From Agromyces intestinalis (GTDB lineage: Bacteria > Actinomycetota > Actinomycetes > Actinomycetales > Microbacteriaceae), in assembly GCF_008365295.1 (NCBI RefSeq), contig NZ_CP043505.1:744001-808000 (forward strand): DNA of 64,000 nt. The letters are read 5' to 3'. How positions within the stretch are numbered: the stretch's first letter is position 1; the number at the start of each line of letters is the position of its first letter. Made by a program: the position numbers and the translations under genes. Below the pieces are notes generated by a model that saw only the letters and a list, made by a program, of their open reading frames with translations, made no database searches and had not been told where the DNA came from. This document shows positions 37,305-46,434 of this stretch, in pieces.

Positions 37305-38357
37305 ATGCACCGGATGACCGCCCACGAGGCCACGGCGACCGAGGTCGCGGCGATGCGCCGCGCCCTCGAACTCGCTGCACGCGGCCCCGCGACCGGTGTC
37401 AACCCGCGGGTCGGCTGCGTCATCCTCTCCCCCGCGGGCGACGTGCTCGCCGAGGGCTGGCACCGCGGCGCCGGCACCGCGCACGCCGAAGTCGACGCAC
37501 TCTCGCACCTCGGGGCCGGGCAGGCGCACGGCGCCACCGCGGTCGTGACGCTCGAACCGTGCAACCACACCGGCCGAACCGGGCCCTGCGCGGTCGCACT
37601 GCTCGAGGCCGGCATCGGTCGTGTGGTGTACGCGGTCGGCGACCCGGGCGACCACTCGGCGGGCGGCGCACAGCACCTGCGCGCCGGCGGCGTCGACGTG
37701 GTCGGCGGCGTGCTCGAGGCCGAGTCCGAGGCGTTCCTCGACGACTGGCTGTTCGCTGCCCGCCACCACCGCCCGCGTGTCACGGTCAAGTGGGCGTCGA
37801 CGCTCGACGGTCGCGCGGCGGCCGCCGACGGCACCTCGCAGTGGATCACCGGCGAGGCCGCCCGTGCCGACATGCACCGCCGCCGCGCCCTCGCCGATGC
37901 GATCGCGGTCGGCACGGGCACAGTGGTCGCCGACGACCCCGCGCTCACCGCACGCGACGCGGCAGGGCGCCTGCTCGACGCGCAGCCGGTGCCCGTGGTC
38001 TTCGGCTCGCGCCCCGTTCCGCCCGACGCCGCCGTGCTGCGCCACCCGCGTGATGCGGTGCTGCTCGCCGGCCACGACCTCGCCTCCGACCTGCGCCTGC
38101 TCGCCGAGCGAGGCATCCGATCGCTCTTCGTCGAGGGCGGGCCGACGCTCGCGAGCGCGTTCCTCGCCGCGGGACTCGCCGACGAACTGCTCGTCTACCT
38201 CGCGCCCGCCCTGCTCGGCGGGCCCCGCACCGCGATCGGCGACCTCGGCATCGCGACCATCACGCAAGCCCAGCGCTACGACTTCACCGACGTCACCCGG
38301 CTCGGCGACGACCTGCTCGTCGTCGCCCGACCGGTCACCCCGATCGAAGGGACCTGA
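37305..38357 (+). CDS. ribD: Bifunctional deaminase/reductase of riboflavin synthesis
   Basis: A 350-aa two-domain enzyme. The N-terminal pyrimidine deaminase has zinc motif HAEVDAL and PCNHTGRTGPC. The C-terminal reductase uses NADPH to reduce the ribosyl side chain (KWASTLDGRAA, SQWITGEAAR, VEGGPTLASAFL). Together they turn the GTP-cyclohydrolase product into 5-amino-6-ribitylamino-uracil phosphate. ATG at 37305 is chosen; a second ATG at 37314 is equally possible. First gene behind the riboswitch. Confidence 0.94.
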   Translation: MHRMTAHEATATEVAAMRRALELAARGPATGVNPRVGCVILSPAGDVLAEGWHRGAGTAHAEVDALSHLGAGQAHGATAVVTLEPCNHTGRTGPCAVALLEAGIGRVVYAVGDPGDHSAGGAQHLRAGGVDVVGGVLEAESEAFLDDWLFAARHHRPRVTVKWASTLDGRAAAADGTSQWITGEAARADMHRRRALADAIAVGTGTVVADDPALTARDAAGRLLDAQPVPVVFGSRPVPPDAAVLRHPRDAVLLAGHDLASDLRLLAERGIRSLFVEGGPTLASAFLAAGLADELLVYLAPALLGGPRTAIGDLGIATITQAQRYDFTDVTRLGDDLLVVARPVTPIEGT

Positions 38358-38358
38358 C

Positions 38359-39030
38359 ATGTTCACCGGCATCATCGAAGAGCGAGGCTCGATCACGCGC
38401 GTCGAGCGCACCGCCGACGCCGCGCGGCTCACCGTGCGCGGCCCGCTCGCGGTCGAGGGCGTGAAGCACGGCGACTCGATCGCCGTGTCGGGCGTGTGCC
38501 TCACCGTCGTCGATTTCGACGAGGCATCCTTCACCGCCGACGTCATGGCGCAGACCCTCGCGATGTCGACCCTCGACGGCGCGCGCGCCGGCGTCGCCGT
38601 GAACCTCGAGCGCGCGGCGAAGGTCGGCGACCGCATCGGCGGGCACATCGTGCAGGGACACATCGACGGCACCGCCGAGGTGCTCGAGATCCGCCCGGCC
38701 GAGGCGTGGCGGGTCATCCGGTTCTCGCTCGATCCCGCGCACGCCCCGCTCGTGGTCGACAAGGGCTCGATCGCGGTCGACGGCGTCTCGCTCACCGTGA
38801 GCGCCGTCGGCGACGACTGGTTCGAGGTGTCGCTCATTCCCGAGACGCTCACGGCGACCACGCTGGGCGAGCGAGTGGTCGGCGATCGGGTGAACATCGA
38901 GACCGACATCCTGGCCAGGCAGGTCGAGCGGATGCTGCGTTTCGACGCGCACCGATCGCTGCCGTCGTCCCTGGCCGAGCCGGGCGCCCCCGCGCCCGAA
39001 CCGTCCTCATTCGAAGGGAGCCTCGCATGA
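38359..39030 (+). CDS. ribE: Riboflavin synthase, alpha subunit
   Basis: A 223-aa enzyme that dismutates two lumazines into riboflavin. It begins with the invariant MFTGIIEE and has two tandem lumazine-binding barrels, each with the loop GVCLTV or GVSLTV. GGHIVQGHIDG lies at the end of the first barrel. The start follows the ribD stop by one base, and its end overlaps the next ATG (ATGA). Normal length plus a short Pro/Ala-rich tail. Confidence 0.95.
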   Translation: MFTGIIEERGSITRVERTADAARLTVRGPLAVEGVKHGDSIAVSGVCLTVVDFDEASFTADVMAQTLAMSTLDGARAGVAVNLERAAKVGDRIGGHIVQGHIDGTAEVLEIRPAEAWRVIRFSLDPAHAPLVVDKGSIAVDGVSLTVSAVGDDWFEVSLIPETLTATTLGERVVGDRVNIETDILARQVERMLRFDAHRSLPSSLAEPGAPAPEPSSFEGSLA

Positions 39031-40328
39031 GCCTCGCCACCATTCCCGAGGTGCTCGACGCGCTGCGCGCCGGAAAGCCGGTGATCGTCGCCGACGACGA
39101 AGCCCGCGAGAACGAAGGCGACGCGATCATGGCCGCCGAGTTCGCGACCCAGGAGTGGATCGCGTGGATGGTGCGGCACACCAGCGGGTTCCTGTGCGCG
39201 CCGATGCCGACCACGTTCGCCGACCGGCTCGAGCTTCCGCCCATGGTCGAGCGGAATGAAGACGCCCGCGGCACCGCGTACACGATCTCGGTCGACGCGG
39301 CGAACCGCAACTCCACGGGCATCTCGGCGGGCGAGCGCGCCCACACGCTGCGCGTGCTGGCCGACCCCGAGTCGACGCCCGACGCGCTGATCCGCCCGGG
39401 CCATGTACTGCCGCTGCGCGCCGTCGACGGCGGCGTGCGCGAGCGCGCCGGCCACACCGAGGCCGCGGTCGACCTGATGCGCCTGGCGGGCCTGTCACCG
39501 GTCGGCGTGATCGGCGAGCTCGTGGCCGACGACGGCGAGATGATGCGACTGCCGCAGCTGCTCGAGCTCGGCGAGCGCGAGGCGCTGCCGGTGACCACGA
39601 TCGCCGCGCTCATCGAGTGGCTGCAGACCTGGCACGCCGGGCGCGACCTCGAGGCGCGCGAGCCCTCGGTCGTGCCCGAGACCTCGCGCGTGCGGTTCGA
39701 GGTCGAGACGACCCTGCCGACCGTGCACGGCGAGTTCCGGGTGCGCGCCTACCGCGACCGGGCGACCGGCGCCGACCACGTGGCCATCATCGCGGGCGAC
39801 CCCGCCGCCGACCCCGCCGGCGCCGTGGTGCGCGTGCACTCCGAGTGCCTGACCGGCGAGGCCTTCGGTTCGCTGAAGTGCGAGTGCGGTCCGCAGCTCG
39901 ACGCCGCGCTCGAGGCGATCCGCGCCGACGGCGGGGTCGTCGTCTACCTGCGCGGCCACGAGGGGCGGGGCATCGGCCTCATCAACAAGCTCCGCGCCTA
40001 CCGCCTGCAGGAGGACGGCCTCGACACCCTCGACGCGAACCTCGCGCTCGGGTTGCCGATCGATGCGCGCGACTACACGGCCGCGAGCGCCATCCTCGAC
40101 GAGCTCGGCATCGAGCGAGTGCGCCTGCTCACGAACAACCCCGAGAAGGTGCGCCAGCTCGAGCAGCACGGCATCCGGGTGACCGAGCGGCTGCCGCTCG
40201 TGGTCGGCGTCGGCGCCGGAAACCAGGGCTACCTCGACACCAAGCGGCGTCGGATGGGCCATTCGATCGACGACGGTCAGCTGGCGGATGCCGCGGCCGA
40301 ATCCCTGCTGGAAGGACACGCCTCATGA
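39027..40328 (+). CDS. ribBA: DHBP synthase / GTP cyclohydrolase II fusion
   Basis: A 433-aa bifunctional enzyme. The N-terminal domain (about 1-205) makes 3,4-dihydroxy-2-butanone-4-phosphate from ribulose-5-phosphate: acidic loop [10 protein letters not shown] and HTEAAVDL. The C-terminal domain (about 210-425) opens GTP: zinc ligands in [15 protein letters not shown], and GHEGRGIGL. It supplies both precursors of the pathway. Overlaps of four bases at both ends make it translationally coupled to ribE and ribH. Confidence 0.95.
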   Translation: MSLATIPEVLDALRAGKPVIVADDEARENEGDAIMAAEFATQEWIAWMVRHTSGFLCAPMPTTFADRLELPPMVERNEDARGTAYTISVDAANRNSTGISAGERAHTLRVLADPESTPDALIRPGHVLPLRAVDGGVRERAGHTEAAVDLMRLAGLSPVGVIGELVADDGEMMRLPQLLELGEREALPVTTIAALIEWLQTWHAGRDLEAREPSVVPETSRVRFEVETTLPTVHGEFRVRAYRDRATGADHVAIIAGDPAADPAGAVVRVHSECLTGEAFGSLKCECGPQLDAALEAIRADGGVVVYLRGHEGRGIGLINKLRAYRLQEDGLDTLDANLALGLPIDARDYTAASAILDELGIERVRLLTNNPEKVRQLEQHGIRVTERLPLVVGVGAGNQGYLDTKRRRMGHSIDDGQLADAAAESLLEGHAS

Positions 40329-40795
40329 GCGGACACGGTTCCCCCACCCTCGACATCGACGGCACCGGCCTCGATGTCGTGATCGTCGCCGGAAGCTGGC
40401 ACGACGAGATCACCGATGGGCTCATCGCGGGGGCCACCCGCACCCTCGAGGCATCCGGCGCGTCGTTCTCGCTCGTGCGCGTGCCCGGCAGCTTCGAGCT
40501 GCCCGTAGTCGCGAAGGCTGCGCTCGAGGCGGGCGCCGACGCGGTGGTCGCGCTGGGCGTGATCATCCGCGGCGGCACGCCGCACTTCGAGTACGTGTCG
40601 TCGGCGGCGACCGACGGGCTCACGCGGGTCGCCCTCGACACCGGCAAGCCGGTCGGGTTCGGCGTGCTCACCCTCGACGACGAGCAGCAGGGGCTCGACC
40701 GTGCGGGCCTGCCCGGCTCGAAAGAGGACAAGGGCCGCGAGGCCGCCGAGGCGGCGATCGCGGCGGCCCGCGCGCTGGGGGCGCTGCGCGGCTGA
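40325..40795 (+). CDS. ribH: Lumazine synthase
   Basis: A 156-aa subunit of the icosahedral or pentameric enzyme that condenses the ribityl pyrimidine with the butanone phosphate. Motifs: [26 protein letters not shown] with the catalytic His of the family, and [12 protein letters not shown]. Last gene of the FMN-controlled operon; the start overlaps ribBA by four bases. Confidence 0.95.
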   Translation: MSGHGSPTLDIDGTGLDVVIVAGSWHDEITDGLIAGATRTLEASGASFSLVRVPGSFELPVVAKAALEAGADAVVALGVIIRGGTPHFEYVSSAATDGLTRVALDTGKPVGFGVLTLDDEQQGLDRAGLPGSKEDKGREAAEAAIAAARALGALRG

Positions 40796-40852
40796 GTCTT
40801 CGCCGGTCGAGTTGCGCCGCGCGCCGATTGGCTTTCGACGTCGCGTAGAACT

Positions 40853-40858
40853 TACAGT
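40853..40858 (+). promoter_or_regulatory. -10 element for a leaderless membrane-protein gene
   Basis: TACAGT, then GGGCTGC, then ATG at 40866. A possible -35 TTGGCT lies 19 bp further upstream. Confidence 0.55.
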
Positions 40859-40865
40859 GGGCTGC

Positions 40866-41219
40866 ATGGAGACCCTGCGCCACATCGTCGTGTTCATCCA
40901 CCTCATCGGGTTCGCCGTGCTGTTCGGCGCCTGGGCCGCCGAGGCCGTGAGCCGCAGGTTCAGGCTCACCCGTCTCATGGACTACGGCCTGCTGATCGCG
41001 GGCGTCGCGGGCCTCGCGCTCGCCGCCCCGTGGGGCATCGAGTACGACCTGAACTACGTGAAGATCGGCGTGAAGCTCGTCGTGCTGCTCGTCATCGGCG
41101 CGCTGCTCGGCATCGGGTCGGCGCGCCAGCGCCGCACCGGCTCGGTTCCGCCCGCGATCTTCTGGTCGATCGGCGTGCTCACCCTCGTGAACGCGGGCAT
41201 CGCGGTCATCTGGCGCTAG
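40866..41219 (+). CDS. Small four-helix membrane protein, unknown function
   Basis: A 117-aa protein with four predicted membrane segments (about 5-24, 37-55, 66-86, 97-115) joined by short loops. The second loop carries Arg-rich SRRFRLTR. No catalytic motif is visible. Similar small proteins are widespread in Microbacteriaceae, judging by general appearance, but I do not recognise a named family. It follows the rib operon but has its own promoter, and is closed by a strong terminator. Confidence 0.75.
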   Translation: METLRHIVVFIHLIGFAVLFGAWAAEAVSRRFRLTRLMDYGLLIAGVAGLALAAPWGIEYDLNYVKIGVKLVVLLVIGALLGIGSARQRRTGSVPPAIFWSIGVLTLVNAGIAVIWR

Positions 41220-41236
41220 GCGCAGACCACAGCTGA

Positions 41237-41274
41237 CGGATGCCTCGTGGCCGGCGCCGGCCGCGAGGCATCCG
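41237..41274 (+). terminator. Long-stem terminator
   Basis: CGGATGCCTCG / CGAGGCATCCG outer stem plus a GGCCGGC/GCCGGCC inner palindrome, 18 bp past the stop. Both arms contain the 10-mer over-represented in this window. Confidence 0.75.
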
Positions 41275-41467
41275 CCGCTCGTCGCAGAGAAGCGACCGTT
41301 CGTCGCACGACCCCGCCCGGCCGCCCCCGATCCGGGCCGTGGACGCCGGGCCTTCGCGTACGCTAGTGCGGTTGCCACAAGCGACCCGTTCCATCGCCGT
41401 ACGCGGTTCGACGCCAGACCGACGCCTCCCGTGCCGGCTCCGACTCTTTCCCGGAGCATCCGTCACC

Positions 41468-42916
41468 ATGTCAGCAACGCAGACTGCGCCTGCCGCAGCC
41501 TCACCCTCCCCCGCCTCCGCGCCCGTGAAGAACTCGCGCGGACGAGTCATCCTCGCGAGCCTCATCGGCACCACGGTCGAGTTCTACGACTTCTACGCGT
41601 ACGCGACCGCCGCCGTGCTGGTCTTCCCGGTGCTGTTCTTCCCCACCGGCGACCCGCTCACCGCGCAGCTCGCGTCGTTCGGCGTCTTCGGTGCGGCGAT
41701 GATCGCCCGCCCGCTCGGCGCCGTCGTGTTCGGCCACTTCGGCGACAAGCACGGCCGCAAGGCGACGCTCGTCGCGTCGCTGCTCACGATGGGCATCGCG
41801 ACCTTCATCATCGGCCTGCTGCCGACCTACGCGCAGATCGGATGGTTCGCGGCGCTGGCGCTGCTGATCCTGCGACTCGCCCAGGGCTTCGCGCTCGGCG
41901 GCGAGTGGTCGGGCGCGGCGCTGGTCGCGACCGAGAACGCCCCCGCGGGCAAGCGCGCCTGGTACGGCACGTTCCCGCAGCTCGGCGCGCCGATCGGCTT
42001 CATCATCGCGAACGGCCTGTTCCTCGTCATCAACTTCAGCTCGCCGTCTCGCGAGTGGTTCCTCGAGTGGGGCTGGCGTGTGCCGTTCCTGTTCTCGGCG
42101 GTCATGGTGATCATCGGCCTCTGGGTGCGGCTGAAGCTCGTCGAGTCGAGCGCGTTCGAGAAGGCGTCGACGAAGGGCGCGATCCGCAAGGTGCCGATCG
42201 GCACGGTGTTCCGGCACCACTGGAAGGAGCTGATCCTCGGCACCTTCTTCATGCTCGCGACCTACGTGCTCTTCTACCTGATGACGAGCTACACCCTCGC
42301 GTGGGGCATCAAGCCCGCCGACGTCGAGACGGCGCAGGCGGCGGCCGATGCCGCCGGAACTCCGTTCGACGCGGCGGCGTTCTTCCCGGGCGGTGGCTTC
42401 GCGTACCCCGAGTTCGTCACGATGCAGATCATCGGCGTGGTGTTCTTCGGTGTCTTCACCATGCTGTCGGGTCCGATCGCCGACGCGATCGGCCGGCGTC
42501 GCCTGCTCATCTGGGTGACGCTCGCGATCATCGTCTTCGGTCTCACGTTCAACGTGTTCCTCATGTCGGGCGGATCGCCGCGGTTCGCGGGTGCGCTCGC
42601 GCAAGCGTTCCTCATCTTCGGCTTCACGCTCATGGGCGCGACGTTCGGGCCGATGGGCGCGCTGCTGCCCGAGCTGTTCCCGACCAACGTCCGGTACACC
42701 GGGTCGGCCGTCTCGTACAACGTGTCGTCGATCCTCGGCGCGGCGGTCGCGCCGCTCATCGCGCTCGCCCTCTGGGCGTGGGTGGGCGAGCCGTGGCTCG
42801 TCGGCGTGTACCTGTCGGTCATGGGCGTGCTGACGCTCATCGCGCTCATCATCGGCAAGGAGACGAAGGACGTCGACTACGAGGAGGCGGGCTTCAGCTC
42901 GTCGGCCGTGTTGTAG
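41468..42916 (+). CDS. MHS-family metabolite/proton symporter (MFS)
   Basis: A 482-aa major-facilitator protein with 12 membrane spans. The family loop between helices 2 and 3 reads GDKHGRKATL, and the start region LIGTTVEFYDFYAYA is diagnostic of the metabolite:H+ symporter family (ShiA, KgtP, ProP). GFALGGEWSGAALV is in helix 4-5. It probably imports an organic acid or osmolyte with protons; the substrate cannot be told. The ATG has no strong ribosome site. The 193-bp stretch before it holds TACGCT (41359-41364) as a possible -10 and otherwise nothing recognisable. Confidence 0.88.
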   Translation: MSATQTAPAAASPSPASAPVKNSRGRVILASLIGTTVEFYDFYAYATAAVLVFPVLFFPTGDPLTAQLASFGVFGAAMIARPLGAVVFGHFGDKHGRKATLVASLLTMGIATFIIGLLPTYAQIGWFAALALLILRLAQGFALGGEWSGAALVATENAPAGKRAWYGTFPQLGAPIGFIIANGLFLVINFSSPSREWFLEWGWRVPFLFSAVMVIIGLWVRLKLVESSAFEKASTKGAIRKVPIGTVFRHHWKELILGTFFMLATYVLFYLMTSYTLAWGIKPADVETAQAAADAAGTPFDAAAFFPGGGFAYPEFVTMQIIGVVFFGVFTMLSGPIADAIGRRRLLIWVTLAIIVFGLTFNVFLMSGGSPRFAGALAQAFLIFGFTLMGATFGPMGALLPELFPTNVRYTGSAVSYNVSSILGAAVAPLIALALWAWVGEPWLVGVYLSVMGVLTLIALIIGKETKDVDYEEAGFSSSAVL

Positions 42917-42937
42917 TCAGCTGCTTCGCATCGCAGA

Positions 42938-42969
42938 TCGGATGCCCCGGGCCTCGGCCCGGGGCATCC
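42938..42969 (+). terminator. Terminator of the MHS transporter gene
   Basis: Perfect 15-bp stem CGGATGCCCCGGGCC with its complement and a minimal loop, 22 bp past the stop. Confidence 0.75.
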
Positions 42970-43053
42970 GTCGTGTGTGCGGGGCATCGGCGTGACATCC
43001 GGCCCTGCGATCCGGGCCTTCGCATCCGCGCCCCCGCAGAACACCCACCACAC

Positions 43054-43117
43054 GAAAACAGGATGAGCCGCCACATCCCCTCGCCACCGCACCTATGACC
43101 CAGCTCATCCTGTTTTC
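43054..43117. repeat. 64-bp palindromic intergenic element, copy 1
   Basis: Perfect 15-bp terminal inverted repeats GAAAACAGGATGAGC / GCTCATCCTGTTTTC flank a C-rich 34-bp centre. Copy 2 at 51602-51665 has the same length and 57 of 64 identical bases. This lies in the 388-bp gap 42917-43304, which otherwise holds the terminator and the promoter region of the next gene. Confidence 0.8.
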
Positions 43118-43223
43118 CACACGGAGTCAGCCGGCCACGCCACCGCCGGGCACCCGGGAGCGCAGCCGCGAACGTTCACCTGGGTGTAACAGGGCGGGCC
43201 TTCTGGGCGGATGTCACACGACG

Positions 43224-43246
43224 TAACATTGCCCGCAGCAGGGCAA
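43224..43246 (+). promoter_or_regulatory. Promoter and dyad of the copper-storage-like gene
   Basis: -10-like TAACAT (43224-43229) runs into a perfect dyad TTGCCC-GCAGCA-GGGCAA (43229-43246), placed where a repressor would block initiation. A copper or other metal sensor is conceivable but no known consensus is matched. Confidence 0.4.
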
Positions 43247-43304
43247 CCGGGTCTTCCACCGGCATCGTCGGTGCCCGGCCGCCCGGGAACGGCGGTCCCC
43301 CGTG

Positions 43305-43727
43305 ATGAACATGACGATGGACATGATGAAGGGCGCGATGTCGGCGTCGGACATGCCGAAGGGCATGGACATGTCGATGCTCGAGGAGTGTCTCGAGGCC
43401 CTCTCGGCGTGCATGCAGGCGTGCGTGATGTGCGCCGACGCGGACGCCGGCGAGGGCATGGGCCGGTGCGCGGCAATGTGCTCGAACTGCGCCGACATGT
43501 GCGGCACCATGATGCGGATGATGCTGCGCATGAACGGCTGGGACATGGCGCTCATGATGTCGATGATGGAGAGCACGATGGCCATGTGCCGCGCCTGCTC
43601 GGCCGAGTGCATGATGCACGCCGAGATGAGCGAGCACTGCCGGATGTGCGCGATGGCGTGCGACCAGGCCGCGATGGCGCTCGAGAAGATGCTGGGCTCG
43701 ATGCGGGAGATGGCGCCCGCGATGTGA
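43305..43727 (+). CDS. Cys/Met-rich four-helix copper-storage-like protein (Csp)
   Basis: A 140-aa protein with 14 cysteines and about 30 methionines. The cysteines lie in spaced helical patterns (CLEALSACMQACVMC, CAAMCSNCADMC, CRACSAEC, CRMCAMAC) pointing into a four-helix bundle, as in the Csp/DUF326 family that stores many Cu(I) ions per subunit. No signal peptide is seen, so it resembles the cytosolic Csp3 type. The N-terminal Met-rich stretch (MMNMTMDMMKGAM) is unusual. ATG at 43305; a GTG directly before it could also serve. Confidence 0.85.
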   Translation: MNMTMDMMKGAMSASDMPKGMDMSMLEECLEALSACMQACVMCADADAGEGMGRCAAMCSNCADMCGTMMRMMLRMNGWDMALMMSMMESTMAMCRACSAECMMHAEMSEHCRMCAMACDQAAMALEKMLGSMREMAPAM

Positions 43728-43757
43728 CCGCGACGCCGACACCGCCGGCGCCTGGGT

Positions 43758-44108
43758 CTACGCTTCGGCGATGCTGAGTCGGCCGGCGCCGCTGTCGAGC
43801 ACGCTGTAGACGGTGTGCAGGGCGACCGGCGCACCCGCGACGAGCACCTCGCCGAGCGGAGCGTGGTGCCAGACGCGGCGAGACGTGCCGTCGAGCTCGG
43901 CGAGTTCGACGAACCCGTCGGCGTCGGCCGAGATGACGATCGCGTCGACCCACTTCGACCCGGCGACCTCGGCGAGGCGCGCCTGCATGCGGTGCAGCCG
44001 GTGGCCGGGTCGGTCGCTCGCGCACTCGGCGTGCGCCTCGCAGCCGCGCATGCCCATCGCCCGGCCGGCGAGCGGCTGGGTGGCGGGGTGCGACTGGCGG
44101 TGCGACAT
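43758..44108 (-). CDS. Conserved-looking small protein, unknown function
   Basis: A 116-aa soluble protein. The N-terminal third has His, Arg and Cys residues (GMRGCEAHAEC, GHRLHRMQARL). The rest looks like a small beta-rich domain (KWVDAIVISADADGFVELAEL, GAPVALHTVY). AAGGAG precedes the ATG. It converges on the copper-storage-like gene and is divergent from the monooxygenase-like gene. I do not recognise the family; the two Cys close to His could bind metal. Confidence 0.65.
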   Translation of the reverse strand: MSHRQSHPATQPLAGRAMGMRGCEAHAECASDRPGHRLHRMQARLAEVAGSKWVDAIVISADADGFVELAELDGTSRRVWHHAPLGEVLVAGAPVALHTVYSVLDSGAGRLSIAEA

Positions 44109-44198
44109 GATGACTCCTTGCGGATGGCGGTGCAGGCGACGATACGCGGGCATCGATCGGATGTCGCGAGCCCTCGTCACATCGTGAAACATCCTCGA

Positions 44199-44204
44199 TA
44201 GCGT
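44199..44204 (+). promoter_or_regulatory. -10 element for a leaderless 104-aa gene
   Basis: TAGCGT, then GGCGTC, then ATG at 44211. Confidence 0.6.
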
Positions 44205-44210
44205 GGCGTC

Positions 44211-44525
44211 ATGTTCATCCACATGTCGATCCATCGGCCGAAGCCCGAGCACGTCGACGACCTCATCGCCTCGATGAACCTCGTGCGGCTCGGCGGCATC
44301 GGCACGCAGGGCCTGCTGCAGATCGGCCCCTGGCGCGAGGTCGACGGCGGGGAGCGGGTCGTGGGCATCGCGATCTGGGAGTCGCGCCGGCACTGGGAGG
44401 AGCACGTCGAATCCGTCTTCGCCGTCGTCGCCGACCACCCGTTCGAGGAATGGGAGTACGAGCCGCCGCAGCGCATCCTGCTCGACGACGTCGGCGCGAT
44501 GCCCGGCAATCCCGAGGAGATCTGA
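44211..44525 (+). CDS. ABM-like dimeric alpha/beta-barrel protein
   Basis: A 104-aa protein with the pattern of the antibiotic-biosynthesis-monooxygenase/EthD fold: an N-terminal strand MFIHMSIHRPKPEH, a helix, then the IAIWESRRHWEEHVES segment typical of these barrels. Members act as small oxygenases or bind aromatic ligands. No catalytic residues stand out, so the reaction is unknown. Confidence 0.6.
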   Translation: MFIHMSIHRPKPEHVDDLIASMNLVRLGGIGTQGLLQIGPWREVDGGERVVGIAIWESRRHWEEHVESVFAVVADHPFEEWEYEPPQRILLDDVGAMPGNPEEI

Positions 44526-44562
44526 GGCCGGCACACCGCTGCGCGGTGTCGGCACCGGGTCC

Positions 44563-44568
44563 TAGCAT
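44563..44568 (+). promoter_or_regulatory. -10 element for leaderless psuG
   Basis: TAGCAT, then GGCCGC, then ATG at 44575. Confidence 0.6.
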
Positions 44569-44574
44569 GGCCGC

Positions 44575-45501
44575 ATGCCCGACGTCGTGACGCCTCCCCC
44601 ATCCATCCGCGTCTCCGATGAGGTGCGCGCGGCCGTCGCCCAAGGGCAGCCGGTGCTCGCGCTCGAGTCGACGATCCTCAGCCACGGGTTGCCGCGACCG
44701 CGCAATCTCGAGGTCGGCCTCGCGGCCGAGCGGCAGGTGCGCGATGCGGGCGTGGTTCCGGCGACGATCGGGGTGATCGGCGGTGAAGCGGTGGTCGGAT
44801 GCTCCGCCGGAGAGCTCGAACGGCTCTGCACGGTCGACGGGGTCGTGAAGGCGAGCGTGCGCGACCTGCCGATCGCGCGGGCGAAGGGGCTCGACGCGGG
44901 CACGACCGTCGCGGCGACGGCGTGGCTCGCGCACCGGGCCGGCATCCGCACGATGTCGACCGGCGGGCTGGGCGGCGTGCACCGCGGAGCATCCGAGACC
45001 TTCGACGAATCCGCCGACCTGCCGGTGCTCGCCGACACGCCGATCACGCTGGTGAGCGCCGGAGTGAAGTCGATCCTCGACATCGCGGCGACCCTCGAGC
45101 GGCTCGAGACGCTGAACATCCCCGTCGTCGGCTACCGCACGAACCGGTATCCCGCGTTCTACGTCACTGATTCGGGGTTCGAACTCGACTACCAGGTCGA
45201 CTCCCCCGACGAGGTCGCCGCGCTCGCGCGCGCCCGCGACGAACTCGGGTTGCGCGCCGCAGTGCTGGTGGCGAATCCGGTGTCGCTCCACGCGCAACTC
45301 GACCCCGAGGAGCACGACCGGATCCTCGCCGAGGCGTTGGTCGCTGCATCCGAACAGGGTGTGACCGGGCACGACTCGACGCCGTTCCTGCTCGACTGGG
45401 TGCAGCGCGCGACGGGCGGGCGCAGCCTCGCGGTCAACCTCGAGGTGTATCGCGGCAATGTCGCGCTCGGCGCGGAGATCGCCCGTGCGATCGCCGGCTG
45501 A
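44575..45501 (+). CDS. psuG: Pseudouridine-5'-phosphate glycosidase
   Basis: A 308-aa enzyme that splits pseudouridine-5'-phosphate into uracil and ribose-5-phosphate, opening the C-C glycosidic bond. ALESTILSHGLPRP near residue 28 and VSAGVKSILDI with the Schiff-base lysine near residue 160 are the family landmarks, along with TGHDSTPFLL. Length agrees with E. coli PsuG. The PfkB kinase that would make its substrate overlaps its 3' end. Confidence 0.93.
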   Translation: MPDVVTPPPSIRVSDEVRAAVAQGQPVLALESTILSHGLPRPRNLEVGLAAERQVRDAGVVPATIGVIGGEAVVGCSAGELERLCTVDGVVKASVRDLPIARAKGLDAGTTVAATAWLAHRAGIRTMSTGGLGGVHRGASETFDESADLPVLADTPITLVSAGVKSILDIAATLERLETLNIPVVGYRTNRYPAFYVTDSGFELDYQVDSPDEVAALARARDELGLRAAVLVANPVSLHAQLDPEEHDRILAEALVAASEQGVTGHDSTPFLLDWVQRATGGRSLAVNLEVYRGNVALGAEIARAIAG

Positions 45502-46372
45502 GCCGGTGCTCGCCGTCGTCGGCGACCTCGTCGAGGACATCGTGGTGTGGACGAGCGAGCCTGTGCGCCACGGCACCGACACGGCGGCGCGGGTGTTCCG
45601 CACGCGTGGGGGCAGCGCCGCGAACGTCGCGGCGCTGGCCTCGGGCGCGGCGAGCGCGCGGGTTCGGTTCATCGGATGCGTCGGGCCCGACGCCGCGGGC
45701 GACGCCCTGGTCGCCGCGCTGAAGCGCGACGGGGTCGACGTGCGAGTGCAGCGGCGCGGCACGACCGGCGCCGTGGTGCTGCTCGTCGACCCCGAGGGCG
45801 AGCGCACGATGTTCCCCGACCGAGGTGCGTCGGCCGAGCTCGGGCCTATCGATCCATCGTGGCTCGACGACGCGGCCTGGCTGCACGTGCCCCTGTACGG
45901 ATTCGAGCGCGATCCCGCGCGCTCGAGCGTGCTGCTGATGCTCGAGTCGGCGCGCGAGCGAGGCATCCGCCTGTCGATCGACGCGTCATCGACCGGGCTG
46001 CTTGCGAACCTCGGCACCGAGGCGGTGCTCGCGCTGCTGCGCGAGCTCGGCCCCGACGTGCTGTTCGCGAACGAGACCGAGGCCGAGGCGCTCGGCGTCG
46101 CGGCCGGCGGACCCTTCGCCGCCGAGGCCGCCACGACGGTGGTGGTCAAGCACGGCCCTGCCCCGACCGCCGTGTTCGAGCGCGGCGAGCCGACCCTGCA
46201 CGTCGAGGTCGAACCGGTCGACGTGGTGCGCGACCTGACCGGCGCGGGCGACGCGTTCGCCGCGGGGTACCTCGCCGCGACGCTCTCGGGCGCGGCGGTG
46301 CGCGACGCGGTGCTCGCCGGTCACGCGCTCGCGGCCCGGGTGATCGGCGGGGCCGGCGCCGGCCCCGCCTGA
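45485..46372 (+). CDS. PfkB-family kinase, probable pseudouridine kinase
   Basis: About 295 aa, ribokinase fold. RGGSAANVAALAS binds the sugar, and the C-terminal signature DLTGAGDAFAAGYLAA holds the catalytic Asp. It is linked to psuG by a 17-bp overlap, which supports pseudouridine as substrate (role PsuK), though PfkB kinases vary. The start is uncertain: GTG at 45485 fits the usual N-terminus, and an ATG at 45458 would add nine residues. Confidence 0.8.
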   Translation: MRSPAEPVLAVVGDLVEDIVVWTSEPVRHGTDTAARVFRTRGGSAANVAALASGAASARVRFIGCVGPDAAGDALVAALKRDGVDVRVQRRGTTGAVVLLVDPEGERTMFPDRGASAELGPIDPSWLDDAAWLHVPLYGFERDPARSSVLLMLESARERGIRLSIDASSTGLLANLGTEAVLALLRELGPDVLFANETEAEALGVAAGGPFAAEAATTVVVKHGPAPTAVFERGEPTLHVEVEPVDVVRDLTGAGDAFAAGYLAATLSGAAVRDAVLAGHALAARVIGGAGAGPA

Positions 46373-46434
46373 CCCGGCCCGCCGTCCCACCCGCGTGCGC
46401 GGCGACCTGCCCGTCGGCGACGATTCGTCGTTCC

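Noticed and set aside
34049..38116. 1,355-aa reading of the glpD frame
   Set aside because: The extra 780 residues upstream run antisense to the regulator and ribD; the true ATG at 35779 has a ribosome site.
43211..43777. Open frames overlapping the copper-storage-like gene on both strands
   Set aside because: Only the frame with regularly spaced Cys and Met has protein-like character.
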